A DNA stretch of 64,000 nucleotides, taken from Elusimicrobiota bacterium. Lineage in GTDB: Bacteria; Elusimicrobiota; Elusimicrobia; FEN-1173. The position numbers were made by a program, and so were the translations under genes. This document shows positions 53,213-62,296 of the stretch, in pieces. Every line of letters starts with the position of its first letter. Within the stretch, counting starts at the first letter, position 1. The stretch covers positions 1,116,001 to 1,180,000 of the forward strand of contig JADJJR010000001.1 in assembly GCA_016706425.1 (NCBI GenBank). Reading direction: 5' to 3'. The notes under the pieces were generated by a model that made no database searches, was not told where the DNA came from, and was given only the letters and a program-made list of their open reading frames with translations.

Positions 53213-54547
53213 ATGGGGAATTTGAAAAACCGAGCCGAAGCCCTGCTGGGCGGTCTGCCGACGCCCGCCGGTTGGGGGGCGGAAGTCCTGTTGGAGAAAG
53301 AGGAGTCCCGCGCCCTGTCCTGGGCCGAAGGCAAACCCAAAGAATGCCTCCGGGGGACGACCGTTCGGGCGACGGTGCGCGCCCTGGGGCGGGGCCGTCA
53401 GGGGGTGGCGAGCGGCGTGGACACGACCCCCCGGGGCGTCCGCCGTCTGTGGGAGCGCGCCGTGACGGCGGCCCGCGCCATGCCCGCCGATGGCGCCCGT
53501 GTTTTGCCCCAACCCTCGCCCACGTCCTACACCCCCGATCCGGAAGATCGGACCCTGTTTCAAGCCCCGTCCCGGGACCATTGGGCCGCCCTGGGCCGGA
53601 TCGAGAACGATTTGCGCCGACGGGACGCCCGGGTCCGAAAAGCCCTTCGATTGACGTTCGAGGAAACCCGTGGGGAACGCGCGGTCGTCAACAGCCGCGG
53701 GATCGCGGTGGCGGACGCCGGGACCGAAGTGTCTTTCGGCGCCGAAGTCTTGGGGGAGTCCCGGGGCGACTCCGAGTCCGTGTGGGGCGGGGCCTCGGCC
53801 CGGTCTTGGGCGGGGCTCCGTTTGGACCCCGTGATCGACGATTTGCTGGAACGGTTGGGGGCCGCGCTGGGTGGGCGACCTCTGACCTCCGGCCGCTGGC
53901 CGGTGGTGTTCGCGCCGCGCGTCGGCGTCGAATTTTTGGCCCTGCTGGCCCAGGCGGTGTCCGCCGAAGCCGTTCAGCGCGGGCGATCCTACGTGAACCG
54001 ATCGATGGGAAAATCGGTGGCCGCCCCGCTCGTGACGGTGGTGGACGATGGCCGTCGCCCCGGCGGCCTGGCCACCGCCGGTTGGGACGACGAAGGCCAT
54101 CCCACCCAGCGAACCCCGGTCATCGTGGACGGCCGCCTGCGCGCCTTTTTGCATTCCACCGAAACGGCTTGTCGGGGCCGCACCGTCAGCACCGGAAACG
54201 CGACGCGGGCCGGGGGCACCCCCACCCCGGGGCCCACGAATTTTCACATGGAAGCCGGCGCCCTGCCGCGCGCCGACCTTTTGGAATTGGCCGGACGGGC
54301 CTTTTGGGTGTGGGACGTGATCGGCATGCACACCGCCGACCCGGCCAGCGGGGATTTCTCCGTTGGCGCCGCCGGGGCCTGGTTGGAGGGGGGGCGCGTG
54401 CGGCGGGGCGTGCGGGGCGTGACCCTGGCCGGAAATCTCAAGGACGTTTTGGGCGGCGTGGTCGCCGTGGCGGACGATTTGGCCTGGTTGGGCTCCTTCG
54501 GCGCGCCCACCTTCCTCGTGAAAGGATTGACGCTCGGTGGATCTTAA
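53213..54547 (+). CDS. pmbA: PmbA/TldE-family metalloprotease-like protein
   Basis: 444 residues of the TldD/PmbA family. PmbA pairs with TldD to process peptides such as microcins; only TldD carries the HEXXXH zinc site, and none is seen here. Conserved marks: ALSWAEG..KECLRGTTVRATV, WPVVFAPRVGVEFLALL, RSYVNRSMGKSVAAPLVTVVDD, GCC-like glycine region, GNATRAGGTPTPGPTNF and the C-terminal DVIGMHTADPASGDFSVGAAGAWLEGG cut block. No tldD in the window. The end overlaps aroE by 11 bp. Confidence 0.88.
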   Translation: MGNLKNRAEALLGGLPTPAGWGAEVLLEKEESRALSWAEGKPKECLRGTTVRATVRALGRGRQGVASGVDTTPRGVRRLWERAVTAARAMPADGARVLPQPSPTSYTPDPEDRTLFQAPSRDHWAALGRIENDLRRRDARVRKALRLTFEETRGERAVVNSRGIAVADAGTEVSFGAEVLGESRGDSESVWGGASARSWAGLRLDPVIDDLLERLGAALGGRPLTSGRWPVVFAPRVGVEFLALLAQAVSAEAVQRGRSYVNRSMGKSVAAPLVTVVDDGRRPGGLATAGWDDEGHPTQRTPVIVDGRLRAFLHSTETACRGRTVSTGNATRAGGTPTPGPTNFHMEAGALPRADLLELAGRAFWVWDVIGMHTADPASGDFSVGAAGAWLEGGRVRRGVRGVTLAGNLKDVLGGVVAVADDLAWLGSFGAPTFLVKGLTLGGS

Positions 54548-55448
54548 ATCACTTTTCATAGACGTCCCCGAGGGGCACGCGCGGTACGGCGTGGTGGGTT
54601 GCGGCATACCCTATTCCCTCTCCCCCGCCATGCACAACGCCGCCATTGCGCGCTTTGGTTTAAAGGCCGCCTATCGGAAAATCGACATTCCCGAATCGGA
54701 ATGGGGAAGTTTTCTCGCTCAAAAAGACTTTTTGGACGGGTTTAACATCACCAACCCTTTTAAAGAGAGAGCCCAGGAAATCGGGTCGGGCCCTTCCGGC
54801 GTTGAGTGGGGTTTTGTCGGCGCGGTGAACACCGCCCATCGAAAATCGCTTTGGGTCGTGACGAACACGGACGTCGAAGGGTTCCGGTCGGACGCCGAAA
54901 GCCACGGCATCGATTTCGGCGAACGGAACATTCTGATCCTTGGCGCGGGGGGAGCGGCTCGTGCCGTCGTGGGCTCCTTTTTTTTAAAAAATCGACCTTT
55001 CCCCAAATCCGTCACGGTGTGGAACCGTCATTCCCGGCGGGCCGAGGAAATGGTCGGCGGGTTTCCCCTCGGGTTCGGCGCCGTCCGTCGGTTGAACCTG
55101 CGGGTGGCCCGCTCCGAAACCGACTTGGCCTTTCGCTCGGCGGATGTCGTCATCAACGCGACCCGGGCGGGGCAAAACCCGGGGGACCCACCCCCGCTGG
55201 ACCCCGCGAACCTGCGGGCCGACCAGGCGGTGTATGACATGGTCTACCACCGAGAAACGGAGTTGCTTAAAGCCGCCCGGGCCAAGGGCTGTTTGGCCGT
55301 GGGCGGGCTCGGCATGCTGGTGAACCAGGGCGCCTTGGCTTTTGATCTGTGGTTTGGGGAAGAGCCAAAAAAGCTAAAATACGACCCTTTGGAGCTTCGG
55401 CGCGTGATGCGCGAGGCCGCTCAAAACGCAAAGAAGGAGACACTGTGA
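54537..55448 (+). CDS. aroE: Shikimate dehydrogenase
   Basis: 303 residues, slightly longer than usual. Reduces 3-dehydroshikimate with NADPH. Seen: N-terminal GCGIPYSLSPAMHNAAI (shikimate-binding Ser pair), GFNITNPFKERA with the catalytic lysine, NTDVEGF with the Asp partner, the Rossmann loop LGAGGAARAV, and DMVYHRETELL toward the C-terminus. The 'NITNPFK' wording differs slightly from the common 'VTxPxK' pattern but keeps the lysine. GTG start; stop overlaps the aroC start. Confidence 0.93.
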   Translation: MDLKSLFIDVPEGHARYGVVGCGIPYSLSPAMHNAAIARFGLKAAYRKIDIPESEWGSFLAQKDFLDGFNITNPFKERAQEIGSGPSGVEWGFVGAVNTAHRKSLWVVTNTDVEGFRSDAESHGIDFGERNILILGAGGAARAVVGSFFLKNRPFPKSVTVWNRHSRRAEEMVGGFPLGFGAVRRLNLRVARSETDLAFRSADVVINATRAGQNPGDPPPLDPANLRADQAVYDMVYHRETELLKAARAKGCLAVGGLGMLVNQGALAFDLWFGEEPKKLKYDPLELRRVMREAAQNAKKETL

Positions 55449-56608
55449 TCCGTTACCTCACCGCGGGGGAGTCCCACGGCCCCAGCCTGACCGCCGTCAT
55501 TGAAGGCGTTCCCGCCGGACTGAAAATCACCGAAGATTTCATCAATCAGGAGCTCTCCCGCCGCCAATACAGTTTCGGCCGCGGCGAGCGCCTCCAGTAC
55601 ATTGAAAAAGACACCGCCCGCATACTGTCCGGCGTGCGCTGGGGGGAAACCCTGGGCTCGCCCATCACCCTTCAAATTGAAAACAAGGACTGGGAAAACT
55701 GGGAAAAAATCATGTCCGTCCGGGCGGAGGACCGCTCCGACAAGCACCGAACCGTGCGGCCCCGGCCGGGTCACGCGGACTTGGTCGGCGTCCTGAAGTA
55801 CGACCGCCAGGACACCCGGGACATTTTGGAGCGCGCGTCCGCGCGCGAAACCGCCGCCCGCACCGCGGCGGGGGCGGTCTGTCGTCGTTTGTTGGAAGAA
55901 TTGGGCGTTCGGATTTACTCCTGGGTGGTGGAAATCGGTGGCATCGGCATCGCCGAGCCGGCGATGTCCATCGAGGACGCCCACGCCCTGGCCGAGAAAT
56001 CCCAACTCCGCTGCCCCGACAAGACGGCCGAGGATAAAATGGTTGAGGCCATCAAGGACGCCAAAGCCAACGGCGACACCCTGGGGGGCGTGTACACCGT
56101 GATCGCCACGGGCTGTCCCGTCGGCCTCGGCAGCCACACCCACTGGGACCGCCGCATCGAGGGCCAATTGGCCCAGGCTCTTTTGTCCATCCAAGCGCAC
56201 AAGGGCGTCGAGGTGGGCCGGGGTTTCGAACTGGCCAAGCTCAAAGGGTCGGCGATCCACGACGAGATCTTTCACAAGGCCGGGAAAGGGTTTTTCCGCA
56301 ACACCAACAACGCCGGCGGCATCGAAGGCGGCATGACGAACGGCGACCCCATTGTCCTGCGCGCGGCGCTCAAGCCCTTGGCGTCCCTGCGCAAGCCGCT
56401 CAAATCCGTGAACATCGGCACCAAAGAGGAAATGACCGCCGACATCGTCCGCTCCGACGTCTGCCCGGTGGCCAGCGCCGCCGTGATCGGCGAAGCCGTC
56501 ACCGCCGTCGTGTTGGCCCAGGCCGCCCAGGAGAAATTCGGCGGCGACTCCCTGCGCGAAATGGCCGACAATCTGGCGCGGTTCAACGCCCACCTCCGTT
56601 CCTATTGA
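55445..56608 (+). CDS. aroC: Chorismate synthase
   Basis: 387 residues. Converts EPSP to chorismate using reduced FMN. Starts MIRYLTAGESHGPSL, the standard N-terminus (GTG, with AAGGAG upstream). Also seen: GRGERLQYIEKD, RPRPGHADL, RASARETAARTAAGAV, and the family signature SHTHWDRRIEGQLA region with NTNNAGGIEGGMTNG. Complete. Overlaps aroE and aroK by single-codon stops and starts. Confidence 0.97.
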   Translation: MIRYLTAGESHGPSLTAVIEGVPAGLKITEDFINQELSRRQYSFGRGERLQYIEKDTARILSGVRWGETLGSPITLQIENKDWENWEKIMSVRAEDRSDKHRTVRPRPGHADLVGVLKYDRQDTRDILERASARETAARTAAGAVCRRLLEELGVRIYSWVVEIGGIGIAEPAMSIEDAHALAEKSQLRCPDKTAEDKMVEAIKDAKANGDTLGGVYTVIATGCPVGLGSHTHWDRRIEGQLAQALLSIQAHKGVEVGRGFELAKLKGSAIHDEIFHKAGKGFFRNTNNAGGIEGGMTNGDPIVLRAALKPLASLRKPLKSVNIGTKEEMTADIVRSDVCPVASAAVIGEAVTAVVLAQAAQEKFGGDSLREMADNLARFNAHLRSY

Positions 56609-57114
56609 TGAGCATCGTCCTCACCGGATTCATGGCGACGGGCAAATCCGCCGTGGGGAAAATCCTCTCCCAGCGGTTGCGGCGGCCTTTTTTTGACACC
56701 GACGACATGATCGAAAAACAAACCGGCCTGTCCATCGCGCAAATCTTCACCAAGGCCGGGGAAGCCGCTTTCCGCGACTTAGAGGCCCAAACGATCGGCC
56801 TGGTTTCGGTCATTCCCGACGCGGTGATCGCCACCGGCGGCGGAGTCCCTCTGCGGCCCACCAACATGACCGAATTGGAAAAGTCGGGCGTTGTGTTTTG
56901 CCTGACGGCGTCGCCCGAAACCGTCTTGGAGCGACTGCGGTCCGAACCCGCCACCCGCCCCCTTCTCCAGGGGGACGAACCCCTTCGCCGAATTCAAGAA
57001 TTGCTCGCGGAACGCTCGGCCGTCTACGCCCGTTGCTCCCACCGCGTGGCCACCGATGGAAAAACCCCGGCCGAGGTGGCCGACCAAATTCTCGCGCTTC
57101 TCCCCGCCGCGTGA
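56608..57114 (+). CDS. aroK: Shikimate kinase
   Basis: 168 residues. Phosphorylates shikimate at O3. P-loop GFMATGKSAVGK, Asp residues of FFDTDDMIE, substrate loop ATGGGVPLRP and the lid arginine in EPATRPLL. ATG 56608 overlaps the aroC stop; a TTG one codon upstream is a weaker option. Stop overlaps the aroB start. Confidence 0.96.
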   Translation: MSIVLTGFMATGKSAVGKILSQRLRRPFFDTDDMIEKQTGLSIAQIFTKAGEAAFRDLEAQTIGLVSVIPDAVIATGGGVPLRPTNMTELEKSGVVFCLTASPETVLERLRSEPATRPLLQGDEPLRRIQELLAERSAVYARCSHRVATDGKTPAEVADQILALLPAA

Positions 57115-58202
57115 AAACCATTCCCGTTTCCTTGTCCAACGGCCGGTCCCACCGCCTGGTGGTGGGGGCGTCTTTGGAGAAACTGGGGCCCGCCCTGGCG
57201 CGGTTGGTGACGGGCCGCCGGGCTCTCGTGGTGAGTTCGGCCCCCATCGCCCGGGCCCACGGCGCGCCGCTTCTTCGGGGCCTCAAGAAAGCGGGGTTCG
57301 AAACGGCCACGGCCTTGGTGCCGGACGGTGAACGTCACAAGCAATTGTCCGTGGTTCAAACCCTTTACCCCCGGGCCCTGGCGGCCGGTCTTGACCGCCG
57401 CTGCCCCGTGGTGGCCTTGGGGGGGGGTGTCGTCGGGGATATGGCCGGATTTTTTGCGGCCACTTATTTGCGGGGCGTTCCGGTGGTTCAGGTCCCCACG
57501 ACGCTTTTGGCGATGGTGGACTCCGCCATCGGAGGAAAAACCGGGGTCGACCTTCCCGAAGGGAAGAACCTGGTCGGGGCCTTCTGGCAACCCGCGTTGG
57601 TGTGGATGGACCCCGGGACCTTGCGCACCCTGCCCGACCGCCAATGGCGGACTGGAATGGCCGAGATCATCAAATACGGGCTCATCGCGGACAAGGCCCT
57701 GCTGGCTCTTCTGGGCAGGGTTTCCTTGGTCGCGCTGAAAAAAGACCTTCGGCTTCTGTCGGGAATCATCGCCCGTTCGGCGGCCATCAAGGCTCGGGTG
57801 GTGTCCCGGGATGAGCGCGAAACCCGCGGCCTGCGCGAAATTTTGAACCTCGGCCACACCTTCGGCCACGCCATCGAAACCGTCACGGGGTACCGCGCCT
57901 ACACCCACGGGGAGGCCATTGCGGTCGGCATGTGCGCGGCCGCCCGGCTGGGCGCCGCCCTGGGAAAATTCCCGACGGCGGGGATCGACCGGGTCGACGG
58001 TATTTTTAAGCGCTGGGGCCTGCCGGTTCGGGCGCGTCGCCCGTTGCCCCGGTCCCAAATCCTGGAGGCCATGGCGAGGGATAAAAAGACCCTGGCCGGT
58101 CGGTTTCGTTTCGTGGTTCCCGTGGGATGGGGCAACGCCCGGGTGGTGTCCGGCGTCGACCCCCGGATCTTGAACGGGGTGTTGTCGGCGGTCGGTTTGT
58201 AA
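57111..58202 (+). CDS. aroB: 3-dehydroquinate synthase
   Basis: 363 residues. NAD- and metal-dependent closure of DAHP to 3-dehydroquinate. Seen: VPDGERHKQLS, VALGGGVVGDMAGFFAATYLRGV split by the NAD glycine loop, DSAIGGKTGVDLPEGKNLVGAF, and the metal ligands Glu (MAEIIKYGLI), His (LNLGHTFGHAIE) and the following His. GTG start. Genes run aroE-aroC-aroK-aroB in one unit. Confidence 0.97.
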   Translation: MKTIPVSLSNGRSHRLVVGASLEKLGPALARLVTGRRALVVSSAPIARAHGAPLLRGLKKAGFETATALVPDGERHKQLSVVQTLYPRALAAGLDRRCPVVALGGGVVGDMAGFFAATYLRGVPVVQVPTTLLAMVDSAIGGKTGVDLPEGKNLVGAFWQPALVWMDPGTLRTLPDRQWRTGMAEIIKYGLIADKALLALLGRVSLVALKKDLRLLSGIIARSAAIKARVVSRDERETRGLREILNLGHTFGHAIETVTGYRAYTHGEAIAVGMCAAARLGAALGKFPTAGIDRVDGIFKRWGLPVRARRPLPRSQILEAMARDKKTLAGRFRFVVPVGWGNARVVSGVDPRILNGVLSAVGL

Positions 58203-58211
58203 GGAGCAATC

Positions 58212-59279
58212 ATGCGATTCTTGGTGGAAAAAATGGACCCGAAGGTGTTTTTGGAGCGCCGCGAACGGCTGGCGGACGTTTTGGAGCGGCAAAAACTGGA
58301 CGCCTATTTTTTTAACGGGGTTTCGGATCTCTATTACTTGACTGGGTTCCATTCCGAAGGGTACTTCGGCCTGGCGACGAAAAAAGGCCTGTGGCTTTTC
58401 CTATCGGCGTTGTTGTCCGGGCAGGCCCGGGAAAACACCTCGGGGTGCCGTCTGGTGGTCGGCAAACGGCTGTCGGTGGAGATCGAATCATTGATGAAAA
58501 AACACGCTTTCAAACGGGTGGGGTTTGACGCGGAGCAGTTGATCTACCGTTTGGGCGACGTCCTCCGTCAAAAGGGCCTTCGCCCCGCGGCCAACCCCCT
58601 GGAGGAGTTGCGGGCGGTGAAGGACGAAGCGGAGGTCGCCTTGATGCGGCGGGCGGGGCGCATCACGGCGGCGGGGCTCGACCACGTGCGGGAACGGGTG
58701 CGGGTCGGCCAAACGGAAACGCAGCTGGCCAAGGCCATCGCGGACCAATTTTACCGCCGCGGGGCGGGGGGAATGGGGTTCGACCTCATCGCCGCCGTGG
58801 GGCCGAACACCGCCCTGCCCCACCACATCCCCGGGGAGGCGCGGGTGACCCGCCGCACGGCCGTTTTGTTCGATGTGGGTTGCCGGGTGGGGGCCTACCG
58901 GTCCGACTTGACCCGTTCGTTCTATTACGGTAAAATCCCACCGTCGTACAAGAAGGTTTACGACATCGTGGCCGCCGCCCAGCGCGCCGGTATCGCCGCG
59001 GTTTTCCCCGGTTCCACCGGGGGCCGGGTCGACGCCGCCACGCGGGGCACCATCGCCCGAGCGGGTTACGGGCGGTACTTCATCCACAGCACGGGGCACG
59101 GGGTGGGCATCGACATTCACGAACCTCCCTGGAACCGTCCCAAGAGCCCCGACGTTTACAAAAACAACATGGTCCTGACGGTGGAGCCCGGCGTCTATCT
59201 GCCGGGGCGCTTCGGCGTGCGGATCGAGGACACCCTGCGGGTGGTCCCGGGCGGAAACGAAATTTTAACCAAGGTTTGA
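58212..59279 (+). CDS. pepQ: M24 family Xaa-Pro peptidase
   Basis: 355 residues. N-terminal creatinase-like domain (DAYFFNGVSDLYYLTGF) followed by a pita-bread domain. Metal ligands are all present: Asp in FDVGCRVGAYRSDLTRSF (both), His in STGHGVGIDIHEPPW, and Glu residues in LTVEPGVYLPG and VRIEDTL. Cuts an N-terminal residue before proline or Xaa-Pro dipeptides. ATG with AAGGAG upstream. Precedes efp by 10 bp, the common pepQ-efp arrangement. Confidence 0.93.
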   Translation: MRFLVEKMDPKVFLERRERLADVLERQKLDAYFFNGVSDLYYLTGFHSEGYFGLATKKGLWLFLSALLSGQARENTSGCRLVVGKRLSVEIESLMKKHAFKRVGFDAEQLIYRLGDVLRQKGLRPAANPLEELRAVKDEAEVALMRRAGRITAAGLDHVRERVRVGQTETQLAKAIADQFYRRGAGGMGFDLIAAVGPNTALPHHIPGEARVTRRTAVLFDVGCRVGAYRSDLTRSFYYGKIPPSYKKVYDIVAAAQRAGIAAVFPGSTGGRVDAATRGTIARAGYGRYFIHSTGHGVGIDIHEPPWNRPKSPDVYKNNMVLTVEPGVYLPGRFGVRIEDTLRVVPGGNEILTKV

Positions 59280-59289
59280 GGGGAAGCGC

Positions 59290-59847
59290 ATGATCGACAC
59301 ATCGCAAATGGGGAACGGCACGGTCTTCGAACACGAGGGCCAGGCTTATCAGGTGGTTTGGTTCCAGCATCACAAGCCGGGCAAAGGCGGGGCGATGCTC
59401 CGCGTCAAAATCCGCAACGTCCGGACCGGTTCGACCATCGAACGCACGTTCAAGTCCGGCGAGCGCTTCGTTGAATTGTCGCTGGCGCGGCGCCCGATGC
59501 AGTACCTTTACGCCGAAGGCGACAATCTCGTCTTCATGGATCCCGGCAGTTTCGATCAAATTTCGGTGCCCCGGTCCAAACTGGGCGAATCCGCCCGCTT
59601 TTTGACCGAGAATATGGACGTCCAGGCGCTCTACCTGGAAGACGAGTTTTTGGGGGTCGACCTGCCGGCCAACGTTCCGCTCAAGGTGGTGAGCACGGTG
59701 CCCGGCATCAAAGGCGATTCCGTGTCGAACATGGTCAAGCCCGCGACCCTCGAAAACAACATCGAGATCATGGTACCCCTCTTTATCAAAGAGGGCGAAA
59801 CCATCCGCGTGGACACGCGCACGAGCGAGTACCTCGAACGCGTATGA
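59290..59847 (+). CDS. efp: Translation elongation factor P
   Basis: 185 residues, full length. Relieves ribosome stalling at polyproline runs. The tip lysine is in HHKPGKGGA (about residue 32). Central OB domain and the C-terminal block VVSTVPGIKGDSVSNMVKPATLENN and GETIRVDTRTSEYLERV are intact. No EpmA/EarP partner gene is in the window. Overlaps accB by four bases. Confidence 0.97.
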   Translation: MIDTSQMGNGTVFEHEGQAYQVVWFQHHKPGKGGAMLRVKIRNVRTGSTIERTFKSGERFVELSLARRPMQYLYAEGDNLVFMDPGSFDQISVPRSKLGESARFLTENMDVQALYLEDEFLGVDLPANVPLKVVSTVPGIKGDSVSNMVKPATLENNIEIMVPLFIKEGETIRVDTRTSEYLERV

Positions 59848-60302
59848 CGACCAAGACCCGCGTGAACGGTGAAACCACCGCCCCGAGCCTCGACGAGTTG
59901 TTGTCTTTCGCCCAGGAGTCCGGATTGACGGAAGTGGTGTGGGAAAAGGGGGACCGGCGCATCGCGTTCAAGCGCGCCACCGCCCCGCCCCCGCCGCCCC
60001 CCGTCGCCGAACCGGCGCCCGCGCCGGAGGCCCCGGTCGCGCCCAGGACCCACGTTGTCAAATCCCCCATGGTGGGCACGTTCCAACGCGCCGCCAAGGA
60101 TCGACCGCCCCTGGTGATTGAGGGCGGTTCCGTGACCCCCGGCGCGCGGCTCGCCATCGTGGAGGCCATGCAGGTGCCCAAGGACGTCATCGCCACGGTG
60201 TCGGGCCGGATCGTGAAGATCCTGGTGGAGAGCGGCAAGCCGGTGGAATACGGCCAGCCGTTGTTTGAAATCGAACCCACGGAAGGGCCACCCCATGTTT
60301 AA
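59844..60302 (+). CDS. accB: Acetyl-CoA carboxylase biotin carrier AccB, biotinyl lysine replaced by Gln
   Basis: 152 residues. N-terminal helical part, a Pro/Ala-rich linker (~46-68), and a C-terminal biotinyl/lipoyl-type barrel beginning KSPMVGTF. The signature normally ends EAMKM with the biotinylated lysine; here it is EAMQVPKD, with Gln110 encoded by CAG at 60171-60173. Another lysine lies three residues later. With no lysine at the normal place, biotin attachment by BirA is not expected. The neighbouring accC looks intact and overlaps it by eight bases. Could be a sequence error (AAG to CAG needs one change) or a real loss. Confidence 0.85.
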   Translation: MTTKTRVNGETTAPSLDELLSFAQESGLTEVVWEKGDRRIAFKRATAPPPPPPVAEPAPAPEAPVAPRTHVVKSPMVGTFQRAAKDRPPLVIEGGSVTPGARLAIVEAMQVPKDVIATVSGRIVKILVESGKPVEYGQPLFEIEPTEGPPHV

Positions 60303-61671
60303 AAAAATTCTGATTGCCAACCGCGGCGAAATCGCCGTGCGTGTCATCCGCGCCTGCCGCGAACTGGGGATCAAAACCGTCGCGGTTCACTCCGACATCG
60401 ATCGAAGTTCGATGCACGTGCGTCACGCCGACGAGTCCGTTTGCATCGGGGCCGCGCCGGCGGCCGAAAGCTATCTCAACATCCCGGCGATCATTTCCGC
60501 CGCCGAGATCACCGGGGCCGACGCCATCCACCCCGGTTACGGGTTCCTGTCCGAGAACACCCATTTCGCCGAAGTTTGCGAAAGTTGCCACATCACGTTC
60601 ATCGGGCCTTCCAAGGACGCCATCCGCAAAATGGGCGACAAGGCCGAAGCCCGCAAAATCATGGGCGACTACGGCGTGCCGATCATTCCCGGCACCAAGG
60701 GGTGCGTCGACATCAACGACAAGGAATTGATGAAGACGGCCCGCAAGATCGGTTTTCCTTTGTTGGTCAAGGCGAAGGCCGGCGGCGGCGGAAAGGGCAT
60801 GCGCGTCGTGCAGGACGCGCATTTCTTGAAGGACGCCATCCTGGCCGCCCAGAACGAGGCGAAAGCCGCCTTCGGCAACGGCGACGTGTACATGGAGCGC
60901 TACCTCAACGCGCCCCGCCACATCGAAGTGCAGATCCTGGGCGACGCCCACGGGAAAGTGATCAGTTTCCCCGAGCGCGATTGTTCCGTCCAACGCCGCC
61001 ACCAAAAATTGATCGAGGAATCGCCCTCCTCGTCGATTTCCGACACGATCCGCAAGAAAATGGGCAAGGCCGCCCGTCTGGCGGCCAAGGCCGTGAAATA
61101 CCAGACGGTCGGCACCGTGGAGTTTCTGTACGACGAAAAAACGGACGACTTCTTTTTCATTGAAATGAACACGCGCATCCAAGTCGAACACCCCGTGACC
61201 GAAATGGTCACCGGCATCGACCTCATCAAGGAGCAGATCCGCACCGCCGCGGGGGAAAAGATCCCCTTCGACGCCGAGGACGTGCAGATCAAGCACCACG
61301 CGCTCGAATGCCGCATCAACGCCGAAGACCCGGAGCGCAATTTCATGCCTTCCCCCGGCAAAATCACCAACCTGATCCTGCCCGGCGGCCCCGGCGTGCG
61401 CGTGGACACCCACGTCTATCCCGGCTACACCATTCCGTCGTATTACGACAGCCTCATGGCCAAGCTCATCGTGGCGGGCCGCGTGGGGCCCGGCGGCGGG
61501 CGGGAATCGGTCATCCGCCGGATGGCGCGCGCCCTGGACGAATTCGTGGTCGAAGGCGTCAAGACCACCATTCCCTTCCACCGCGACGTCATGGCCAACG
61601 AGGCGTTCCTTCGAGGCGACGTCAAAACCGACTTCATCGAAAAACACCTGGCGCTCCAGCCGGTCCACTGA
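60295..61671 (+). CDS. accC: Biotin carboxylase AccC
   Basis: 458 residues. Carboxylates biotin on AccB using ATP and bicarbonate. ATP-grasp marks are intact: N-terminal LIANRGEIAVRVIRA, KAKAGGGGKGMRVV, ERDCSVQRRHQKLIEE, EMNTRIQVEHPVTE and the ECRINAEDP block. Starts ATG 60295, overlapping accB. Normal length. A conserved catalytic Arg of MNTRIQVEH is seen. Confidence 0.97.
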   Translation: MFKKILIANRGEIAVRVIRACRELGIKTVAVHSDIDRSSMHVRHADESVCIGAAPAAESYLNIPAIISAAEITGADAIHPGYGFLSENTHFAEVCESCHITFIGPSKDAIRKMGDKAEARKIMGDYGVPIIPGTKGCVDINDKELMKTARKIGFPLLVKAKAGGGGKGMRVVQDAHFLKDAILAAQNEAKAAFGNGDVYMERYLNAPRHIEVQILGDAHGKVISFPERDCSVQRRHQKLIEESPSSSISDTIRKKMGKAARLAAKAVKYQTVGTVEFLYDEKTDDFFFIEMNTRIQVEHPVTEMVTGIDLIKEQIRTAAGEKIPFDAEDVQIKHHALECRINAEDPERNFMPSPGKITNLILPGGPGVRVDTHVYPGYTIPSYYDSLMAKLIVAGRVGPGGGRESVIRRMARALDEFVVEGVKTTIPFHRDVMANEAFLRGDVKTDFIEKHLALQPVH

Positions 61672-61672
61672 C

Positions 61673-62296
61673 GTGAAACGGTCCGGCGCGCCCCGCCCCT
61701 CCATCGAAGACCGCATCGCGGCGAGCCTCCGCGAGTCGAGCGACACCCTGCGTTTTCTGATGAAAGAATCGCCGGCCATCGCCCGCGCGGCGGGTCTGTT
61801 GGTCCTCGCCCTCCGTAAAGGGAAAAAGCTGCTGGCCTTCGGCAACGGCGGTTCGGCCGCCGACGCCCAACACTTGACGGCGGAACTCTCCGGTCGATTT
61901 GAAAAAGACCGGCGGGGCCTGCCGGCCGTGGCCCTGACCACCAATCCCTCCGCGGTCACGGCCATCGCCAACGATTATTCCTACGACGATATTTTTTCGC
62001 GGCAGCTCCAAGGGCTGGTCGCCAAGGGCGACGTCGTCGTGGCCATTTCCACCTCGGGCAATTCCCGCAATGTTTTGGAGGGCGTCCGTGAGGCCAAGAA
62101 GGCCGGGGCGACGATTATCGCCTGGACCGGCAAGGGCGGGGGAAAGCTCAAGGAACTCGCCGACGTCTGCCTCGATGTGCCTTCCGACCGCACGGCCCGC
62201 ATCCAAGAAGGTCATTTGGCCATCTTGCACGCTTTGTGCGCGATTGTGGAGGACGAGCTTTTTCCTTCCACGGGGAAGGCGAGTGGCTACAAGTAG
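61673..62296 (+). CDS. gmhA: Sedoheptulose 7-phosphate isomerase
   Basis: 207 residues, SIS fold. Makes D-glycero-D-manno-heptose 7-phosphate for LPS core. Seen: LLAFGNGGSAADAQHLTAELSGRF, and the second SIS motif AISTSGNSRNVLEG, plus EGHLAILHALCAIVE. GTG start. Overlaps the next heptose gene by 14 bp, supporting a shared LPS function and a Gram-negative envelope. Confidence 0.93.
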   Translation: MKRSGAPRPSIEDRIAASLRESSDTLRFLMKESPAIARAAGLLVLALRKGKKLLAFGNGGSAADAQHLTAELSGRFEKDRRGLPAVALTTNPSAVTAIANDYSYDDIFSRQLQGLVAKGDVVVAISTSGNSRNVLEGVREAKKAGATIIAWTGKGGGKLKELADVCLDVPSDRTARIQEGHLAILHALCAIVEDELFPSTGKASGYK

